31,682 nt of DNA from a virus, in the IMG/VR virus record IMGVR_UViG_3300042309_000994, positions 1-31,682 of that record, one strand, 5' to 3'. A program made the translations under genes and the position numbers. Below, one piece after another: positions 27,157-31,682 of the stretch; position 1 is the first letter of the stretch, and each line of letters opens with the position of its first letter. The notes below the pieces were generated by a model. The model saw nothing but the letters and a program-made list of their open reading frames with translations. It did not search any database and was not told where the DNA came from.

Positions 27157-27389
27157 TGGATCACTCCTTGCAAGCCGCTTGTTTTCCAGCCGCGCTCGCG
27201 TGCGGCTTCGATGATCGCACGAGCGAAGGCTGTCTTCTGGTGGGTCGCGTGATCGAACGAAGCCCGCACCGCTTCCAGTTCCGCCTGGGCCTCAGCGGGT
27301 AGCCGTTGAAACCACGTCTCGAATCCGGGGCTGCGGTTCTTCGCCCGAGCCAGCACGTCATCAAGCAGGCTTGTCTTTGCCTTTGCCAC
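27135..27389 (-). CDS. small protein of unknown function
   Basis: An 84-residue protein from a GTG (MAKAKTSLLDDVLARAKNRS). It is helical with ETWFQRLPAEAQAELEAVRA and a C-terminal ARERGWKTSGLQGVIQWLNG that resembles a small HTH or phage-like DNA-binding segment. AGGAAAG lies before the GTG. The N-terminal pattern LLDDVLARAK and the FxTWxxRLP stretch hint at a conserved phage protein, but no family is named. It overlaps the phosphoesterase start by 22 bp. Confidence 0.58.
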   Translation of the reverse strand: MAKAKTSLLDDVLARAKNRSPGFETWFQRLPAEAQAELEAVRASFDHATHQKTAFARAIIEAARERGWKTSGLQGVIQWLNGKR

Positions 27390-27543
27390 GGGGCTTTCCT
27401 TTCGTGGGCTTGGGCTTCGCCGCACGACGCAGGACCATGTTGCCGTCATCGTCCATCGTGAATGGCGGCTGGTCTTCGTCATCCAGCGGGTCCGCGTCAA
27501 ACTGCGGCTTCGCTGCCTTCGGCTGTGGTGGCTTGCGTGGCAC
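27361..27543 (-). CDS. small low-complexity protein of unknown function
   Basis: A 60-residue protein from a GTG (MPRKPPQPKAAKPQFDADPL). It has a Pro/Lys-rich start, an acidic centre DDEDQPPFTMDDDGNMVLRR and a Lys/Gly-rich end. AAGGAGG at ideal spacing before the GTG supports translation. Its end overlaps the following gene by 29 bp and its start the preceding one by 47 bp. Probably disordered; function unknown. Confidence 0.52.
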   Translation of the reverse strand: MPRKPPQPKAAKPQFDADPLDDEDQPPFTMDDDGNMVLRRAAKPKPTKGKPRGKGKDKPA

Positions 27544-27934
27544 GGGCCGCCTCCTTCCGGGCGTTGCTAATCGCCCGTCTGACCAGCACCCTACCGGCCA
27601 TGTCAACGAACGGCAGGCCGCGCTTCGTCGCTTCCTCGCGGAGCCAGCCCACGATCTCGTCCAAGTGGGCTTCGCACCACTCGACGCCCTCTTGATCCAT
27701 CTTCGCGGCGCGGGCGTTGCAGGAGCAGTTGGGCGTGGCCGTGATGCCGACGAGCGACAAGAGTTTCTTCAACTCGGTGCCGGGGCCGCGTGTCGGGGCG
27801 GGCTGCGGCTTTCGGGCAGGGCTGACGGCCGCCAGCCTTGGGCCGCATTTGCAGCCTATGTGTAATTGGCTTACCAATATAACCTGTTGGCATTTGGCGC
27901 AGGTCACACTGGCCTCGCGTCTTGTATCAAACAT
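27497..27934 (-). CDS. zinc-binding small conserved phage protein
   Basis: A 145-residue protein starting MFDTRREASVTCAKCQQVIL. CAKC and CKCG near the N-terminus suggest a zinc knuckle. A linker leads to a conserved-looking C-terminal domain: LKKLLSLVGITATPNCSCNA, DQEGVEWCEAHLDEIVGWLR and a final EEATKRGLPF. This NCSCNARAxxM, WC, WLREEAxxR pattern occurs, as I recall, in several phages without a known function. It overlaps the upstream Cys-rich gene by 8 bp. DNA here becomes A+T-richer than in the previous genes. Confidence 0.6.
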   Translation of the reverse strand: MFDTRREASVTCAKCQQVILVSQLHIGCKCGPRLAAVSPARKPQPAPTRGPGTELKKLLSLVGITATPNCSCNARAAKMDQEGVEWCEAHLDEIVGWLREEATKRGLPFVDMAGRVLVRRAISNARKEAARATQATTAEGSEAAV

Positions 27935-28754
27935 GGTTAAACGAGAGTGACCAAGTGAGCGTAAGCCCGAAATTAGGCGACGGCCATCCGCTGTTTTCCT
28001 CCGTCGCAGTCCATGACCCATTCGACAGCCTGCAAACACCACCAACGGTTTGGCCCTGGACGGGGTTTTCGGCACTCGTAGCTGCTGTATAGCCACCAGA
28101 GTCTTGGCCTAAAGTGCACAGGTATTGGGTGTTATGTCCAACATACGTGTGCCAGCCACTCCCAGTGCAAACGAGCCACACGGCAAAAAAGTACCCATTG
28201 GCGTTCGCGGCCTCTATGTTCCAAGTTGGATCAGCAAACTGAAGCCTACGCACCAAGTTTCCAGAGAATGATTGCGTCGTGCCGCTACAGCTCGCGCCCT
28301 CAGAAAACGTGGCAGTCACAGAGGCGAAAACAGAAACGCCCGCAAGGCACGAGCATGGAGCCGGTGGCGCGCACGTCGTCGCCCCGCAAGTCGTCCCGCA
28401 CCCCTTGAACACGCCTCCGAGCTGCTGGCACACAACGTCGGCCTTAATCGAACACGACGTACCCTGGCAGCACGCGCCGTTGCAGCAAGTGTCCGGCTGG
28501 CAGGTGGCGTGATTGCACTTCGGCACGCCGCCATCATTTATGCACCGTCTTTTTTTCGTGTCGTTCGTGCAAACGTAAATCTGCGAACCTTCCGGCACGG
28601 CGCAACACGGGCAGCAGCAGCAGTCCCTAGCGCCTACGTCGCCATCCCTAATGAGGCCAAACGACGGTTCATCCGGCGCGCCAGGCACGAAGGGTGGAGT
28701 CTCCCTAGGTGCAAACAGGAATTTTTTTGTGACAGAGTTGTAAAAAAACGCCAT
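27927..28754 (-). CDS. cysteine-rich tail-region protein
   Basis: A 275-residue protein starting MAFFYNSVTKKFLFAPRETP. Residues 45-136 hold 21 of its 25 cysteines, including CCCCPCC and a block through CCNGACCQGTSCSIKADVVC, then LGGVFKGCGTTC. That CC-x-C-x-GG-x-G-x-C layout resembles a repeat seen in many planctomycete proteins. The C-terminal half is a Thr/Ser/Trp-rich beta region (WNIEAANANGYFFAVWLVCT, LTLTWSLSF). Its ATG overlaps the upstream stop as TGATG. It is likely a minor virion or tail-tip protein stabilised by disulfides or metals; function unproven. Confidence 0.6.
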   Translation of the reverse strand: MAFFYNSVTKKFLFAPRETPPFVPGAPDEPSFGLIRDGDVGARDCCCCPCCAVPEGSQIYVCTNDTKKRRCINDGGVPKCNHATCQPDTCCNGACCQGTSCSIKADVVCQQLGGVFKGCGTTCGATTCAPPAPCSCLAGVSVFASVTATFSEGASCSGTTQSFSGNLVRRLQFADPTWNIEAANANGYFFAVWLVCTGSGWHTYVGHNTQYLCTLGQDSGGYTAATSAENPVQGQTVGGVCRLSNGSWTATEENSGWPSPNFGLTLTWSLSFNHV

Positions 28755-29602
28755 CAACTCACCGAGCAGTTTGCGACGGGAATCACAACGTCAACGTATC
28801 CGGTTCCAACGTCAATCGGGACAGTGTTGCCCTGCAATCCGAATGCTGGTGCCCAAATCTTGCACGTCTTGCACTTAAGGATCGGGCCGCTGCCATTGTC
28901 CTCAAACCGGATGCTCGTGATGACAGTCATGGGCTTTACCTCGACCCATTTCATGCACGGGTCGCCGCTTTCACGGGAAAGCAGCAGCCGAAAAACTTCC
29001 GTGTTTTCTGTGACCGCTTCTGAAGCGCTTGCGATAGACTCCTTGTCCTTGCCGGTTCCGCAGGATTGTTCTTCGTTAGCCAACTGCCACGCGCCGCCGG
29101 TTTTTGCCACGATGCAGTTGCGCGATCCAGCGGCGTTAGGGATGGCGTACAGCGAGTTGTTGACGCTGGCCGTGCTGCCGTCCGCAAACTGAACCGCCTT
29201 CGTTGCCCCCTTGCTCCACGCACCGGTGAAGCTGCCCTTGCGGATGTCCTCCGCGCCGTCCTCCATATTGACGAAGTACCACGCGGTGCCTTCCTTTGCG
29301 ATGGCACACGTTTGCGGCTGAGCCGTGTTGAACGGGGCCACGTCGTAGAGTTGGTTGAAGGCCGCCACCGTGTTGGGTGTCGTCGTCTGGTTCTGAAAAG
29401 TGAGCACTTGCGAGGTGCCGGTGCCCCACGCGGCAGTGAAGGTCGCCATGCGAAACGGCTTCACCTGAGACTGCGACTGCACCGCCTCAAACGACAAGGC
29501 CCGCCCGCGCGTCGGCGTCAGTTCTGCCGCGCGCACCACGTTCGCGATTCGCTCGGCAGACTCCCGTGTGAACTGTACGGCGTCGCGGTCGCTCGGCGTC
29601 AT
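28754..29602 (-). CDS. probable tail-tip protein with an internal duplication
   Basis: A 282-residue protein starting MTPSDRDAVQFTRESAERIA. Two similar segments follow each other: FTAAWGTGTSQVLTFQNQ to CAIAKEGTAWYFVN (about 55-112) and FTGAWSKGATKAVQFADG to CIVAKTGGAWQLAN (about 125-176). The C-terminal third has PILKCKTCKIWAPAF and a final strand region VDVVIPVANCS. ATGA overlap links it to the upstream gene. Its place after the tape measure suggests a virion protein. No family recognised beyond the duplication. Confidence 0.6.
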   Translation of the reverse strand: MTPSDRDAVQFTRESAERIANVVRAAELTPTRGRALSFEAVQSQSQVKPFRMATFTAAWGTGTSQVLTFQNQTTTPNTVAAFNQLYDVAPFNTAQPQTCAIAKEGTAWYFVNMEDGAEDIRKGSFTGAWSKGATKAVQFADGSTASVNNSLYAIPNAAGSRNCIVAKTGGAWQLANEEQSCGTGKDKESIASASEAVTENTEVFRLLLSRESGDPCMKWVEVKPMTVITSIRFEDNGSGPILKCKTCKIWAPAFGLQGNTVPIDVGTGYVDVVIPVANCSVS

Positions 29603-30510
29603 GTTGGCGGCGTCCCGAAGACCGTCTGGAAATTTGTCTCGGGATTCACGCGACGATTCAATACCGTCGCGTTCCCGGTCATATTCAGGCCACCGCTGCC
29701 GTTGAGACCCACGGGATTCGGCGACGGCACCCACTCGCTGTTCTGAAAATCAAACACCATCGCACGACGTTTCTGCCCGCCATCGATGAAGTTGTAGCCC
29801 ACGTCTGGCAGCAGAAGGTTGTGGCCGCTCTGGCGGTAGGCCAGCGTCGCCGTCGCCTTCCAATACTTCACGACCGCGCCGCCAAACTCATCGTACTCGT
29901 AGGTGGTGTCGATGCCCGCCACGCGGATCGTGTGGGCGTCGCAGCCGAAGTAGGTGGCGTCGTTCACGCTGTTATTTGCCGCATACCATCCCGATGGGAA
30001 CGCGGCGAAGTTCTTCGTGACCTTCATCAGCACCACGCTCTCGGTGGTCATCAAGCCGGGATAGAAGTCGAAGGCCGAGTTGGTCAGCGGGTAGGTCGTG
30101 CCGTTGCCGCTGCCGTCGAAATAACGCAGGGCCGGGAACTCGCCGCTACTGCCCTCAAAACTCCACACGGCCGGGCGCGATGTGGGCGCAAGAAGTTCCT
30201 CGTCGCGCACGATGCCGTACTCAAGCACCACCTCGACGTGGTACGGCGAACCCTCGAATCCTTCGTTGATCCAAACCTTCCGCAGCTTCCACGCCGCAAG
30301 CCGTGGGTGCGGCTCACCGAAAATCGCAGAGGACGCGATCACCTCCGTGGTGGTGTTGAACACGGCGGCCAGGATTTCCAGTTCCGTCGCCGGGTCGTTT
30401 TGCAGCGTGCCGTCGGCGAGAACGCAGACAAGCCGACGCTTGACGATGGCGGGCCTGCCCACCTCTCGCTCAAGCGTCTGCGCCAGTTCTTTGGTCGAAA
30501 CAACGCTCAT
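29599..30510 (-). CDS. probable tail or baseplate protein
   Basis: A 303-residue protein starting MSVVSTKELAQTLEREVGRP. It has many beta-strand stretches (KRRLVCVLADGTLQND, SPYHVEVVLEYGIVRDEELL, FPALRYFDGSGNGTTYPLTN) and an aromatic Gly-rich centre with VVLMKVTKNFAAFPSGWYAA. Between the tape-measure gene (3-bp gap) and two further tail-region genes it is very probably a distal-tail or baseplate component, but the exact family is not recognised. GGGGTGA precedes the ATG. Confidence 0.65.
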   Translation of the reverse strand: MSVVSTKELAQTLEREVGRPAIVKRRLVCVLADGTLQNDPATELEILAAVFNTTTEVIASSAIFGEPHPRLAAWKLRKVWINEGFEGSPYHVEVVLEYGIVRDEELLAPTSRPAVWSFEGSSGEFPALRYFDGSGNGTTYPLTNSAFDFYPGLMTTESVVLMKVTKNFAAFPSGWYAANNSVNDATYFGCDAHTIRVAGIDTTYEYDEFGGAVVKYWKATATLAYRQSGHNLLLPDVGYNFIDGGQKRRAMVFDFQNSEWVPSPNPVGLNGSGGLNMTGNATVLNRRVNPETNFQTVFGTPPT

Positions 30511-30513
30511 GCG

Positions 30514-31682
30514 TCACCCCATTCTCGCCGCGCCGACAATTGCCACGGGCTGGTTGAAGTAGTTGGCCGAGGCACCCGTGATGCCCGTAGCGATGGCGTT
30601 AAGCAGCCGCGTCTGCAACCGGGCCTCAATCAGCGCCGGGTCTTGGGCTTGAGCCGCCACGTCCTGCACCAAGGCCTGCCCTTCGGCGGTGCGAATGTCG
30701 GCGACGTTTACGCTGGCGTTCGTCGGCCGCGTCAGCGCCTCCATCCGGCGGGCCTGCTCCTCCGCGACGCGGGCACTCTGGGCCAGGGCGGCGTTCGCCC
30801 CGGCGTAGGCGTTTTGGAAGCCTTGCAGGAAGGCGTCGTTCTGGCGGGCGACGAGCGATTGGAACTGCTGGGCGGCGCTGCTGCCCTGCTGCAACTGCTG
30901 GGCTTGCTGGCGGTTGGCCTGAACGCGGCCGTCCACGATGCCCTGTTCGAGGCGGCGGGCTTGCTCTAGCTGCTTGACCCGCTCCACCCCGGCGCGAGCG
31001 TCCTTCAGTCGCCCCTTGTCGCGGGCCTCCTCAATCGCCTTCTGCTCGGTCTGAATCTTCGCCTCAAGGGCTTGGATATTGACCGCCGCCTGTTTCTTCC
31101 GTTCCTCAAGTTGCTTGACGGCTTCCAGTTCTGCCCGCTGCCGCTCGTCGATCTTCGACGCGAGGAAGTCTTCGACCCGCTGGGCGGCGGCGAGTCGCTG
31201 ATTAAACAACTCCTGCTGCTGGTTCACCTCGCGCTGGTACGTCTCGGCGGTCAGAATGCCCGCGCTGGCCTGCTGCTGGGCTCGGGCGACGCCTTGCTCA
31301 AGAGCCTGCGCCGCGAGTGCCCCGACGTTGCCGAACTGCGTGGCCTTTTCAATAAGGCCGTCGATGGTCTTGTCTGTGGCTTCAAACGCCCTGGCGAACC
31401 CGTCGCCGAAGCCCTGCTCAAGAGCCTGCTCTTGCTCTTCGAGCTTGGCCTGGATCTGGTCGAGTTGGGCCAGCCGGGCCGTCGCGGCGTCGGCGGCCAT
31501 GACGGCACCGCGCTCGCGGGCATCGGCGATCTCTTCGACGAGTTGCTTCTGCTGCCGCAGGACAAACTCCAGATCGGTCTCGACCTGCTTCGTCTCCCGC
31601 TGCGCGGCCACCAGTTGGGCAAGTCGCTGCTCGTCGGCGGCGGCGATGTTCCGCTGCAACTGCTCGATCTTGGTGAACGCAT
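30514..31682 (-). CDS. tail tape measure-like protein, C-terminal part (cut by window edge)
   Basis: The frame is open to the right edge, so the N-terminus is missing; 389 residues are seen. It is dominated by long Gln/Ala/Glu/Arg coiled coils, for instance AAQRETKQVETDLEFVLRQQ, KQLEERKKQAAVNIQALEAK and AGVERVKQLEQARRLEQGIV, broken by short loops such as GFGDGFARAF. It ends with a compact part YFNQPVAIVGAARMG. Length, helicity and position before other tail genes fit the ruler protein that sets tail length. Apparent internal starts are TTG or frame-shadow starts and should not be used. Confidence 0.78.
   Translation of the reverse strand, partial: AFTKIEQLQRNIAAADEQRLAQLVAAQRETKQVETDLEFVLRQQKQLVEEIADARERGAVMAADAATARLAQLDQIQAKLEEQEQALEQGFGDGFARAFEATDKTIDGLIEKATQFGNVGALAAQALEQGVARAQQQASAGILTAETYQREVNQQQELFNQRLAAAQRVEDFLASKIDERQRAELEAVKQLEERKKQAAVNIQALEAKIQTEQKAIEEARDKGRLKDARAGVERVKQLEQARRLEQGIVDGRVQANRQQAQQLQQGSSAAQQFQSLVARQNDAFLQGFQNAYAGANAALAQSARVAEEQARRMEALTRPTNASVNVADIRTAEGQALVQDVAAQAQDPALIEARLQTRLLNAIATGITGASANYFNQPVAIVGAARMG

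Noticed and set aside
28272-29192. 306-residue plus-strand open frame in the tail region
   Set aside because: It is antisense to two minus-strand genes with coupled starts and coherent domains, and carries no recognisable domain.
1-31682. CRISPR array or insertion sequence
   Set aside because: No regularly spaced repeats with unique spacers and no transposase-like protein were seen on either strand.

Overview
The window is most simply read as about 31.7 kb of a temperate tailed-phage or prophage genome (HK97-like head, class Caudoviricetes). It is GC-rich, almost fully coding, and nearly every gene is on the minus strand; the only confident plus-strand gene is a tyrosine integrase. The host cannot be proven from sequence alone. 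Several features suggest Planctomycetota: a cysteine-rich tail-region protein carries a CC/GG/C repeat like those seen in many planctomycete proteins, and a small secreted 4-Cys protein resembles types I associate with that phylum. This is an inference.

Layout, following minus-strand transcription from high to low coordinates. (1) 31682-25440: tail module, with the end of a coiled-coil tape-measure-like protein (cut by the window edge), three probable virion or tail-tip proteins, several small genes, a calcineurin-like phosphoesterase and a DUF1599/Nmad1-like protein. (2) 25374-24313: integrase on the plus strand, separated from the tail module by a long hairpin terminator and facing a small HTH regulator or excisionase across a short divergent region. 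That region holds a 19-bp palindrome and a near-consensus promoter so close to the regulator's ATG that its mRNA may be leaderless. (3) 24.0-16.7 kb: early/replication module, with two sigma70-like promoters that share a 15-bp motif, then a RecT/Bet annealing protein, small winged-helix proteins, a ParB-like protein, a DUF1376 replication protein, a stand-alone LexA-type DNA-binding domain, a DnaN-like sliding clamp and a RusA resolvase. (4) 16.7-13.7 kb: accessory genes, namely a methyltransferase, a glycosyltransferase, an A+T-richer HNH nuclease and small HTH or unknown genes. (5) 13.7-10.8 kb: a run of small membrane or secreted proteins and a papain-like cysteine peptidase, probably the lysis region. 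(6) 10.8-8.1 kb: LamG-like, BppU-like and SGNH-hydrolase proteins, probably receptor-binding or tail-fibre components. (7) 8.1-7.7 kb: a 378-bp gap, the only one above 300 bp, packed with inverted repeats. (8) 7.7-1: small DUF551 proteins, two HNH nucleases, the P27-type small terminase, the large terminase, portal, prohead protease, a zinc-ribbon protein and the major capsid protein.

The tail genes lie at the right edge and the capsid gene at the left edge. A circular or circularly permuted genome, with head-tail connectors and the rest of the tail module outside the window, would explain this. Many adjacent genes overlap by exactly four bases (ATGA, GTGA) or by TAATG/TGATG, implying long translationally coupled operons.

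The most notable points are the phage-borne sliding clamp with an apparently retained partner-binding cleft and no polymerase in view, the shared operator-like motif and palindrome of the lysogeny/early control region, the structured 7.7-8.1 kb gap, and a candidate lysis cassette built around a cysteine peptidase rather than a recognisable muramidase or amidase.
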